Translations under genes and position numbers: made by a program
Notes under the pieces: generated by a model
Told to the model about the DNA's origin: nothing
Database searches by the model: none
What the model saw: the letters and a program-made list of their open reading frames with translations, nothing else
In this document: positions 1-5,448 of the stretch, piece after piece
Position numbering within the stretch: the stretch's first letter is position 1
Layout: each line of letters opens with the position of its first letter
Assembly: GCA_021793495.1 (NCBI GenBank)
Contig: JAJYSQ010000120.1
Location: 1-6,095 of the forward strand
Length of the DNA: 6,095 bases
Reading direction: 5' to 3'
Source of the DNA: Actinomycetes bacterium
GTDB lineage: Bacteria > Actinomycetota > Actinomycetes > JAJYSQ01

Positions 1-404
1 AGGTGGTCGGGTACTCGGACTACCGGATCGCCGGGGAGTTCCTGCCGATGGCGACTGGCATGGTGGTGGCATCCCTGTTGGCTGGGCGGTGGGCCGCCCG
101 CGTCGGCCCCCGGCTGCCGATGATCCTCGGAGCAGCCGCCGCTCGCGTCGGCGTGGTGCCGGCCGAGCACTCCGGCAGGGCCGCCTCGGCCACCAGGCAC
201 CGCGCGCGCGAGATCGGCTCCGTGGTCGGGGTTGCCGTGGTGGTCGGGGTTGCCGTGCTCGGCCCTCTGCTCAACGGCCAGCTCGCCGCGCGGCTGTCCG
301 GACGGCTCGCTGCCCCGGGTGCGCCTGCGGCCTTCCACGACGGTCTGAGCACCGCGCTCCTGGTGGCGAGGCTCAGCCCTGACCGGCGATCGCCCGACCA
401 GTGA
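1..404 (+). pseudogene. DHA2-family MFS drug exporter remnant, 5' end outside window, internally deleted
   Basis: The reading frame is open from the window edge to a TGA at 402-404 and encodes the C-terminal part of an EmrB/QacA-like (14-TM, proton-driven) multidrug exporter of the inner membrane. Seen: a segment typical of the second half of the family (GYS near residue 3, then EFLPMATGMVVASLLAGR and AARVGPRLPM) is followed directly at about residues 47-52 by a VPAEHSG motif. In family members I recall, VPAEHSG comes some 50 residues later, after additional membrane segments. The frame then continues through VLGPLLNGQLAARL to FHDGLSTALLVA near residue 121 and switches to a charged tail (RLSPDRRSPDQ) where the last TM helix is expected. 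Two in-frame internal deletions are inferred, so a working transporter is unlikely. Its 3' end overlaps the convergent XRE/PNPOx gene by 32 bp. An 18-bp tandem duplication lies inside it. The family is recognised with good confidence; deletion sizes come from memory of relatives. Confidence 0.72.
222..257 (+). repeat. Perfect 18-bp tandem duplication inside the MFS remnant
   Basis: The 18-mer GTGGTCGGGGTTGCCGTG occurs twice head to tail (222-239 and 240-257) with no mismatch. It is in frame and duplicates six hydrophobic residues (the VVGVAV motif) of a transmembrane helix, which relatives carry once. Identity between copies suggests a recent slippage event. Confidence 0.9.
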
Positions 405-1044
405 TCCGTTCGGCCCGGATCATCACGTGCACCGGGCGGTCCTCGCCGGCCCACGACTCGACATCGCTGTCCGCCAACCCAGCCAGCTCCTCAGGGTCGG
501 AGACCACCCGCACACTCCCCCGGATCAGCACGCTCCACCCTTGGTGCAGCGCGTCGTCGATGTGGTCGGCCTCCATGCTCACCGACCCGGAGGCCGCTGC
601 GACGGCCAACCGGCTGCCCAGGCCCGTGCGCAGCAGCAACTCGTCACCGTGCCGACGGTAGTTCACCGGGACCGCCGCCGGACCATCCTGGTCGACGAAG
701 ACGGTCCGGCCGACTCCGTGCGTGCCCAGGTGCCCCCAGCACTCGTCCACCGTCAGGTTGCGCAGCCGGGGGCGCGGCGGCGGACCAGACTGGCCGGGCG
801 GAAACGTCCCGCCACCGCCCATCAACGCTTCGACCGAGGTGTCCAGCGAGGCCGCCAGGCGCAGCAGCGTGGCGTAGGAGACCTCACCAGTGGCGGTGGT
901 CTCCAGGTAGGCGAGGTAGCCGGGGTCCATGCCCGCCCGCCGGGCCAGCTCGACCGGCGACAACCCCAGCTCGGCACGCCGCTGGCGCACCCGACGGCCC
1001 AGGTCGCCGGGGTCCACCGGCGGTGCGCTGCCCTGTGTTGCCAT
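373..1044 (-). CDS. XRE-family HTH / pyridoxamine 5'-phosphate oxidase-like (flavin- or F420-binding) fusion protein
   Basis: Predicted 223-residue cytoplasmic protein. Residues about 15-77 form an XRE/Cro-type helix-turn-helix (LGRRVRQRRAELGLSPVELA, then RRAGMDPGYLAYLE and a closing LLRLAASLDTSVEAL). A Gly/Pro-rich linker follows (about 78-95), then a split beta-barrel of the PNPOx-like superfamily from about residue 97 to 215. Its signatures are VGRTVFVDQDGPAAVPVNY, LLLRTGLGSRLA and WSVLIRGSVRVVSDPEEL, ending in the VTGR-like ITGRAIAG. Such barrels bind FMN, FAD or F420; the substrate cannot be read from sequence, and the HTH suggests a redox- or cofactor-sensing regulator (inference). The start at 1044 is chosen because a strong GGAGGA lies seven bases or so upstream and the protein opens at the family N-terminus, although the frame stays open for 122 more codons. 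No internal deletion is evident, unlike its neighbours. It is divergent from the STAS gene across a 240-bp region holding a DosR-like box. Confidence 0.85.
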   Translation of the reverse strand: MATQGSAPPVDPGDLGRRVRQRRAELGLSPVELARRAGMDPGYLAYLETTATGEVSYATLLRLAASLDTSVEALMGGGGTFPPGQSGPPPRPRLRNLTVDECWGHLGTHGVGRTVFVDQDGPAAVPVNYRRHGDELLLRTGLGSRLAVAAASGSVSMEADHIDDALHQGWSVLIRGSVRVVSDPEELAGLADSDVESWAGEDRPVHVMIRAERITGRAIAGQG

Positions 1045-1050
1045 TCCGGC

Positions 1051-1056
1051 TCCTCC
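1051..1056 (-). promoter_or_regulatory. Ribosome binding site fixing the XRE/PNPOx start
   Basis: On the minus strand AGGCGGAGGAGCCGGA leads directly into the ATG at 1044. This purine-rich Shine-Dalgarno sequence decides the start against the open upstream extension, which codes for nothing recognisable. Confidence 0.7.
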
Positions 1057-1159
1057 GCCTCGAATCCCGGCCCACGTCGCGCAGGCAGGCCAGCGACCGG
1101 CCCGTGCTCCCACGCTATCCCTCGGCCCCGACAGCCTCCGCGCTGGTGCGCTCCGGCAA

Positions 1160-1173
1160 GGGCCCAAAGTCCC
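1160..1173. promoter_or_regulatory. DosR/DevR-box-like imperfect palindrome
   Basis: Read on the minus strand this is GGGACTTTGGGCCC. The core of the mycobacterial DosR consensus (TTSGGGACTWWAGTCCCSAA) is GGGACTWWAGTCCC, which it matches at 12 of 14 positions. The outer three bases on each side do not match. It sits almost exactly midway between the divergent starts at 1044 and 1285, where one site could serve both genes. DosR/DevR is the dormancy (hypoxia/NO) response regulator of actinobacteria. Assignment as a functional site is inference; high GC raises the chance of coincidental GGGCCC-type matches. Confidence 0.35.
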
Positions 1174-1184
1174 TGGCCGATGCC

Positions 1185-1220
1185 CGAGCAGCGGCCTACC
1201 GTCGAGCAGCGGCCTACCGT
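1185..1220 (+). repeat. Perfect 18-bp tandem duplication in the divergent control region
   Basis: The unit CGAGCAGCGGCCTACCGT occurs at 1185-1202 and 1203-1220 without mismatch, upstream of the STAS gene and 12 bases from the DosR-like box. It lies outside any supported coding region. It may be a slippage product or a paired protein-binding site; nothing in the sequence decides between them. Confidence 0.9.
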
Positions 1221-1284
1221 GGACAGCACGGGGACCGCCCAGCGAGCCGGTCTGCACCGACCGGAGCCCAGGTGGGAGGGTGTC

Positions 1285-1704
1285 ATGCCGCTGCGCGCAT
1301 CGGTCAACCAGGGCGAGGGGATCGTCACGGTCACCGCCGAAGGGACCCTCGCACCCGAAGATGTCTGCCATCTGGGTGATGCGCTGCTGGCGGCCCAGGC
1401 TCGAAACCACGATCAGCCGATCGTGCTCGACCTCTCCGGGGTGCGCACCTGGTCGCTACCGGCCCAGGCGGTGCTGCTGTCCGCGGCACGATCCGCGCGC
1501 GCCCGTGGGCGCCCATGGGTTCTCGCCGGAGCCTGCGACACCCTGGTCCGCAGCGCGGGCACGCTGCGGGTGTTCGAGCGGATCCCGTCTTACCCAAGCC
1601 TGGGCGAGGCCCGGGCGGCCCTGCTGCCCTTGTCCGCGTCGACGGCCGGGACGCCCGCAGGCTCTCCGGCCGCTGCCCCCGTCGCAATCGCCGCCGGTGG
1701 CTAG
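1285..1704 (+). CDS. STAS-domain protein (anti-sigma factor antagonist-like), non-canonical phosphosite
   Basis: Predicted 139-residue cytoplasmic protein. Residues about 10-115 fit a STAS fold: an N-terminal strand pair (GIVTVTAEGTL), the strand-turn-helix core at 46-65 (PIVLDLSGVRTWSLPAQAVL), a basic helix and strand (ARARGRPWVLAGA) and the closing RVFERIPSYPSLGEARAAL. In SpoIIAA/RsbV-type antagonists this core carries a D-S-S/T-G motif whose serine or threonine is phosphorylated by the partner anti-sigma kinase. Here the aligned residues are S57-L58-P59-A60, so the usual site is absent or moved. Role by family: binding an anti-sigma kinase or acting in a stressosome-like partner switch; no partner gene is in the window. 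The ATG at 1285 follows GGGAGGG at 1274-1280. The tail (117-139) is Ala/Pro/Ser-rich and probably disordered. The frame is open far upstream, but that part is the reverse complement of the XRE/PNPOx gene. Confidence 0.78.
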   Translation: MPLRASVNQGEGIVTVTAEGTLAPEDVCHLGDALLAAQARNHDQPIVLDLSGVRTWSLPAQAVLLSAARSARARGRPWVLAGACDTLVRSAGTLRVFERIPSYPSLGEARAALLPLSASTAGTPAGSPAAAPVAIAAGG

Positions 1705-1814
1705 CCCCGCAGGGCGTGCCCCGTTCGAGACGTCCCGTACGGCAAGGCCTGTCCCATCCCGAACCATCACTTCGAGCTGGAAGGAAGCGTGAGACGTCCA
1801 AGACTCATGGACTG

Positions 1815-2042
1815 ATGCACCGAGCTGACTGGCCAGACCTGTTCGCCCCCGACATGGGCCTGCTGCCCGCCTGGATGGGAGCCACCTGCGGCATGATGCG
1901 CGTCGAGGAGTACGTCGAGAACTCCACGATGGTCGTGCGCGCCGAGCGACACGAGGAGACGAAGCAGGAGGATCGTCGCGGCTACCGGACGGAGTTCCGT
2001 TACGGCGCCTTCACCCGAACCATCCCGGTCAGTCGAGGCTGA
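1815..2042 (+). pseudogene. Hsp20 small heat-shock protein gene shortened by internal deletions
   Basis: The frame encodes about 75 residues against roughly 140-150 for actinobacterial Hsp20 (alpha-crystallin) chaperones. Seen in order: an N-terminal WPDLF patch, LLPAWMG, the motif MRVEEYVENSTMVVRAE (34-44), then immediately RHEETKQEDRRGYRTEFRYG with FTRTIP (45-71) and a C-terminal VSRG. In intact relatives some 25-30 residues (the MPGIDPDKDVEITV region) separate VVRAE from a second RAERREE, and a further block with the GVLEVRVP strand separates TIP from the IPV-type tail. Both junctions fall where the family has similar short words (RAE/RAE and IP/IP), so two in-frame deletions by short-repeat recombination are inferred. 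Several crystallin-domain strands are missing and chaperone function is doubtful. The start is uncertain: GGAAGGA at 1779-1785 lies too far upstream for the ATG at 1815, and the nearby GTG at 1789 reads into a stop after seven codons, suggesting 5' damage too. Confidence 0.72.
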
Positions 2043-2129
2043 GCCGGCCCGTCCGACGCTGCGCACCAGGAACGGCACCGGCAAACGCCGCGGCCGGGGA
2101 CCAGCACCTGCCCGACCGCGGCGGCGTGG

Positions 2130-2609
2130 ACGTCCATGATCGTGTCTGACCCGCCGCCGAGACCCCCGAACCCCGCGGGCAGGACCAGACCACGACGACC
2201 AGCCCGGCCTGCTTGGCCTCGGCGGCCAGCTCGCGCAGCTGGCCGTACATCGTGTCCCACACGGCCGAACCGGGGTGGATGCTGAACCCGATCGCTACGC
2301 ACCCCAGCCGGAGGGCGTCGGCTATCGAACCGGTCACCGCCGGCACCGGGTCGGTCCCGGTGCCGAGCGAGCCTGAGCTGCTCAAGTTGAGGATCGACAG
2401 GATCTCACCGGCGAGTGCTGCCGCCCCCATCTCCAATGCGCCGGGCGGTGCGGCATGCGCGCTGCGCCCGGAGACGATGGCCGAGCGGGAGTGGCGCCGG
2501 AGGTCGTAGCCGACCGTGGGTGAGCATACGGTGCAGGTTGGTCAAGGTACCGGGGGAGGCCGCCCCGGCGAGCCAGGAGATGACCTCGCGCACCCGGTCG
2601 ATGCGCCAT
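2130..2609 (-). pseudogene. Class I fructose-bisphosphate aldolase pseudogene (deleted and frameshifted)
   Basis: Three minus-strand pieces in different frames match one class I (Schiff-base, DeoC-like fold) fructose-bisphosphate aldolase, normally about 300 residues. Piece 1 (about 2507-2602): RVREVISWLAGAASPGTLTN and HRMLTHGRL, the family N-terminus. Piece 2 (about 2150-2508): YDLRRHS, then EMGAAALAGEILSILNLSSS, PVPAVTGSIADALRLGCVAI, HPGSAVWDTMYGQLRELAAE and VVVVWSCPRGSG. Piece 3: a short TIMDV in another frame, near the family's GETAxDV, after which similarity fades. The join between pieces 1 and 2 (2505-2512) is out of frame and skips the VDQG segment of about 30 residues; a single-base change near 2140-2160 shifts the frame again. 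The catalytic lysine segment (IKVKPP) is absent. A possible ATG at 2609 has AGGAGG at 2622-2627 but reaches piece 1 only by another frameshift. The gene cannot make an active enzyme. The 3' limit is approximate. Confidence 0.75.
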
Positions 2610-2699
2610 GTCCTGGCCCGCCCTCCTGACTGCCTCCACGCGGAAGGCCCGGGAAAACTCTCCGACGGACAGGCCGGTGCCGATCCCGATCCCGACCTG

Positions 2700-2772
2700 G
2701 TCGGTCGGGCAGTCGGCAGAGCAGTCGGTCGGGCAGAGCAGTCGGTCGGGCAGAGCAGTCGGTCGGGCAGAG
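2700..2772. repeat. 17-bp tandem minisatellite
   Basis: The unit GTCGGTCGGGCAGAGCA is present twice perfectly (2724-2740, 2741-2757) and again for its first 15 bases (2758-2772). Two shortened units (2700-2711 and 2712-2723) precede these. The period is not a multiple of three, so it would scramble any reading frame and is not coding. There are no spacers, which rules out a CRISPR array. Confidence 0.88.
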
Positions 2773-2902
2773 GAAGGTTCTTTCGACCCGTAACCAACAT
2801 CGGCGTTCTTACCAGGCATTCCGGTGATGTCCGGCTATGCTCCGATCGTGGCTCGTGGTGATCACGGGTGCCGACCGGCGCAGCTGGGCGATGTCGTCGT
2901 AC

Positions 2903-2908
2903 GGGGAG
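2903..2908 (+). promoter_or_regulatory. Ribosome binding site for the surface protein
   Basis: GGGGAG lies eight bases before the ATG at 2917. It favours that start over the GTG at 2824 (no signal upstream, no signal-peptide improvement) and over the in-frame GTG at 2908, which overlaps it. Confidence 0.6.
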
Positions 2909-2916
2909 TGGGGAAC

Positions 2917-5358
2917 ATGAGCCGTCAGCGTGGCGCGCGTCGCTGCGGGCTGGGTCGGGACATGCTTCGTCGCACACGGGGTCTGACCGGGTCGCGCGCA
3001 GCAGTGGGCGTGGTGCTGGTCGTGGCGCTGGGCACGGTCGGGGCTGCGGGCACGGTGAGGGTGGCGTCGGCGACCGGAGGGCCGGTGTTGTCTCGGCTGG
3101 GTGGGGTTGACCGGTATGCCACAGCAGCGGTGATCGCTGTGGCGGGCTTCCCGGGTGGTGCCTCGACGGTGATCCTGGCGACGGGGGTGGACTATCCGGA
3201 CGCGTTGGGGGCGACCTACCTGGCGGGGGTGATCCACGCTCCGATCTTGTTGAGCACCCCGGATCGGCTGCCGGCGTCGGCGGCCCGGGCCCTGGTCGCG
3301 TTGAAGGCCACGGCCGTGGATGTGGTGGGGGGCCGGGCGGCGGTGGGCTCGTCGGTGACCGGTGCGCTGCGTGCGGCGGGCTACCAGGTCCGCCGGATCG
3401 CTGGGGCTGACCGGTATGCCACGAACGCGGCGGTGATCGCGGCGGCCGGTCGGGCGGCTGGCACGGTCAGCCTGAGGGGGGTGAGTGCTCCGACGGCGAT
3501 CGTGGCGACCGGCGAGGGGTTCCCCGACGCTCTGGGTGCCGGGGCCGAGTCGGTGGCCTGGGGCCTGCCGGTCGTGCTGACTCCCGGGAGTGATGCCCGC
3601 GTCCCGGCTTCGGTGCTGGGCACGTTGGCTGTGACCGGGGCTCGCCAGGTGCTGGTGGTGGGCGGGGTAGGGGCGGTGAGCCCCGGGCAGGCCGCGGGGC
3701 TGGCCGGTGCGGGGTACGCGGTGACCCGGGTGGCCGGGGCGGACCGGGCGGGGACGTCCGTGGCGTTGGCCCGGCTGGGGGCGGGCTGGTCGATGTCGGG
3801 GACCAGCGTGCTGCTGGCTTCGGGTACGGACTACCCCGACGCGCTGGCCGGGGCGGTCCTGGCCGGGCTGGGGCACCGCGTGCTGCTGGTGACCGACTCC
3901 TCCCGGGTGCCGGGGGCCACCGCCGGGGTGCTGGGCGCGGCCGGTGAGGTCACTGCGCTGGGCGGGACGTCGGTCCTGCCGGACTGGCTGGCTACCGGCC
4001 AGGGCTCACCGCCGGTGCCGGTGCCCGCGTTCACCCCGGACCCGGGGTTCGCCCCATCCCGCGCGGCGGTCGAGGCCTCCCAGGCCAGCGGGAGGCTGGC
4101 TGGGTGGTTGGACGCCTCGGCAGTCACCCCAGGCGGGCGTGTCGGGCTGCACCTGGCCGCACGTACCGCCGGGCCGGTGATCGTGCGCGTGGGTCGGGTC
4201 GGGGCCTACGGCCGGGCCGACATCGGCCTGACCGGGCTCATCGGGCGCACCGTGGTCCACACCCAGCCGGACTGCTCGTTGGCGATGCCGGCCGGGACCT
4301 GGACGTGTCCCTGGCCGGTCAGCCTCACCCTGCGCATCCCCGCGACGTGGCCGGCCGGTCTCTACCAGGTGCTGGCCACCGCCGCCGACGGCGCGGTGAG
4401 CATCAACCCGCTGGTCGTGACCCGTAGCGGTCCGGTGAGCGTCGTCGTGGTCATCCCGACCCTGACCGACCAGGCGTACAACTCCTACCCGCTGGCCGGG
4501 GGAAAGAGCCTGTACGCGTTCAGCTCCACGGGTCTGGTGACCGCTGGCGGGACCCGGGCGGCGGTGACCGTCTCGTTCAACCGGCCGTACGACCCGGCCC
4601 GCTACGCGCACATGCGCTCGGGGGTGTGGCCGTTGGCCCGGTGGTTGGACGCCCACCATGTCACTGCGGACTACACCACCGATGCTGCGCTGGGCACGCC
4701 GGGCTCGCCGATCACCCCGGCGACCCGCCTGGTGATCGTCGCCGGGCATGCCGAGTACGAGACCCGGGCCAACGTAGCCGGGCTGCTCGCCGCCCGCGAC
4801 GCCGGAGTGTCCCTGGGGTTCCTCGGCGGTAACGACATCAGCTGGCAGGTGCGCCTGGGTACGGGCGGCAGGACGGTCACCTGCTGGCGCAGCCCGAGGC
4901 TGGACCCGGTCGCCGACCGAGCGTTGACCACCACCATGTGGACCAACACCCCGTTGAGCTGGGATCCCCAACAGCTGCTCGGCGCCTCCTACGCCGGGAT
5001 CCTCAACGGCCATGGCCCCTGGACGGTCGGCAACGCCTCCTCCTGGCTGTACGCCGGGACCGGGCTACGCGACGGTGACCGACTGGCCGGGCTGTTCGCC
5101 GGGGAGGTCGACGCGAAGAAGACCGGCCGCCAAGGGCCACCCGGAAGCTCCTGGCTGATCGTCGGCACCGGGACCGTCGCCCGGCGCGGACGGCCCGGCG
5201 TGGTCACCGGTACCGCCACCATCTACCAAGCACCCTCCGGCGCCTGGGTGTTCGACGCCGCCACCCTGGACTGGATCCCCCAGATCAACCATCAAGACCC
5301 CACCGGCCGGGCCGTGGCGGCAATGACACAGAACCTCGTCACCCACAGCCTCAGATAG
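2917..5358 (+). CDS. Secreted cell-wall-binding repeat 2 protein with N,N-dimethylformamidase large-subunit-like domain
   Basis: Predicted 813-residue exported protein. Residues 1-52 are a long signal peptide: basic n-region (second Met at 16, RRTR at 18-21), hydrophobic core about 28-47 and a VASA site, cleavage likely after Ala52. Three cell-wall-binding type 2 repeats follow, opening at about 60 (RLGGVDRYATA), 160 (RIAGADRYATN) and 271 (RVAGADRAGTS), each with a YPDALG- or FPDALG-like motif and a VVGG/ALGG strand. In clostridial proteins three such repeats anchor to a wall polymer. A Pro-rich linker (about 363-380) leads to the C-terminal domain: an Ig-like part with WPAGLY, Cys453 and Cys464 close enough to pair, AYNSYPLAGGKSLY (520-533), VSFNRPYD, the GHAEYET motif (610-616), LGGNDISWQVR (636-646) and a terminal AWVFDAATLDWI. 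This matches the C-terminal region of dimethylformamidase large-subunit-like proteins throughout, so it looks intact. Substrate unknown; it may be hydrolytic or structural. It is probably monocistronic. Confidence 0.88.
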   Translation: MSRQRGARRCGLGRDMLRRTRGLTGSRAAVGVVLVVALGTVGAAGTVRVASATGGPVLSRLGGVDRYATAAVIAVAGFPGGASTVILATGVDYPDALGATYLAGVIHAPILLSTPDRLPASAARALVALKATAVDVVGGRAAVGSSVTGALRAAGYQVRRIAGADRYATNAAVIAAAGRAAGTVSLRGVSAPTAIVATGEGFPDALGAGAESVAWGLPVVLTPGSDARVPASVLGTLAVTGARQVLVVGGVGAVSPGQAAGLAGAGYAVTRVAGADRAGTSVALARLGAGWSMSGTSVLLASGTDYPDALAGAVLAGLGHRVLLVTDSSRVPGATAGVLGAAGEVTALGGTSVLPDWLATGQGSPPVPVPAFTPDPGFAPSRAAVEASQASGRLAGWLDASAVTPGGRVGLHLAARTAGPVIVRVGRVGAYGRADIGLTGLIGRTVVHTQPDCSLAMPAGTWTCPWPVSLTLRIPATWPAGLYQVLATAADGAVSINPLVVTRSGPVSVVVVIPTLTDQAYNSYPLAGGKSLYAFSSTGLVTAGGTRAAVTVSFNRPYDPARYAHMRSGVWPLARWLDAHHVTADYTTDAALGTPGSPITPATRLVIVAGHAEYETRANVAGLLAARDAGVSLGFLGGNDISWQVRLGTGGRTVTCWRSPRLDPVADRALTTTMWTNTPLSWDPQQLLGASYAGILNGHGPWTVGNASSWLYAGTGLRDGDRLAGLFAGEVDAKKTGRQGPPGSSWLIVGTGTVARRGRPGVVTGTATIYQAPSGAWVFDAATLDWIPQINHQDPTGRAVAAMTQNLVTHSLR

Positions 5359-5410
5359 CCCGCGCGAGACCACACGGGTCCGGACCAGCGGCCATGAAAC
5401 GCCGTCCCCG

Positions 5411-5434
5411 CACGACATCGGGCCCGGTGTCGTG
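5411..5434. promoter_or_regulatory. 24-bp near-perfect palindrome (hairpin or operator) before the HNH gene
   Basis: Arms 5411-5420 (CACGACATCG) and 5425-5434 (CGGTGTCGTG) flank GGCC. Every base pairs except one T/G position, which is a wobble pair in RNA, giving a ten-pair stem with a four-base loop. It lies 53 bases after the surface-protein stop and 15 bases before the GTG at 5449, touching the GGTGAG that would serve as ribosome binding site. It may be the terminator of the upstream gene (no T-run follows, as is common in actinobacteria), an operator, or a translation-blocking hairpin. Confidence 0.6.
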
Positions 5435-5448
5435 GTGAGCTGCCGACC

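Larger units (their letters stand above)
2610..2916. other. Divergent intergenic region between aldolase pseudogene and surface-protein gene
   Basis: No supported gene. It holds the old aldolase Shine-Dalgarno (2622-2627, minus), a 17-bp minisatellite (2700-2772) and a comparatively AT-rich stretch (2772-2845) that probably carries the promoter of the surface protein. A possible -10 hexamer TATGCT lies at 2836-2841, but I find no convincing -35 at normal spacing, so the promoter is a weak suggestion. The surface-protein frame is open from 2824, and the translation of 2824-2916 resembles nothing. Confidence 0.5.

Noticed and set aside
1045..1410. 122-codon N-terminal extension of the XRE/PNPOx protein
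   Set aside because: No ribosome binding site at the far start, overlaps the STAS gene, and the strong GGAGGA sits before 1044 where the family N-terminus begins.
929..1792. Plus-strand open frame of 287 codons
   Set aside because: Covers the antisense of the XRE/PNPOx gene and an alternate frame of the STAS gene; Arg/Pro/Ser-rich composition typical of a shadow.
1727..1799. GAGACGTCC direct repeat at 1727-1735 and 1791-1799 before the Hsp20 remnant
   Set aside because: Nine bases only, 64 apart, no match to CIRCE or HAIR heat-shock operators; could be chance in this composition.
2700..2772. CRISPR-like array
   Set aside because: Units abut directly with no spacers and are only 17 bp, so this is a simple tandem repeat.
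2382..2977. Possible separate small genes on the minus strand between 2382 and 2977
   Set aside because: Only the aldolase-like pieces inside have family resemblance; the rest is read-through of the 17-bp repeat and the antisense of the surface-protein signal region.
2809..3876. Long minus-strand open frame of 355 codons opposite the surface protein
   Set aside because: Arg/His/Pro-rich translation with no family motif; antisense shadow of a GC-rich gene with a clear domain structure on the plus strand.
4006..5013. Minus-strand open frame of 335 codons
   Set aside because: Same shadow pattern opposite the dimethylformamidase-like domain; no recognisable motif or ribosome binding site.
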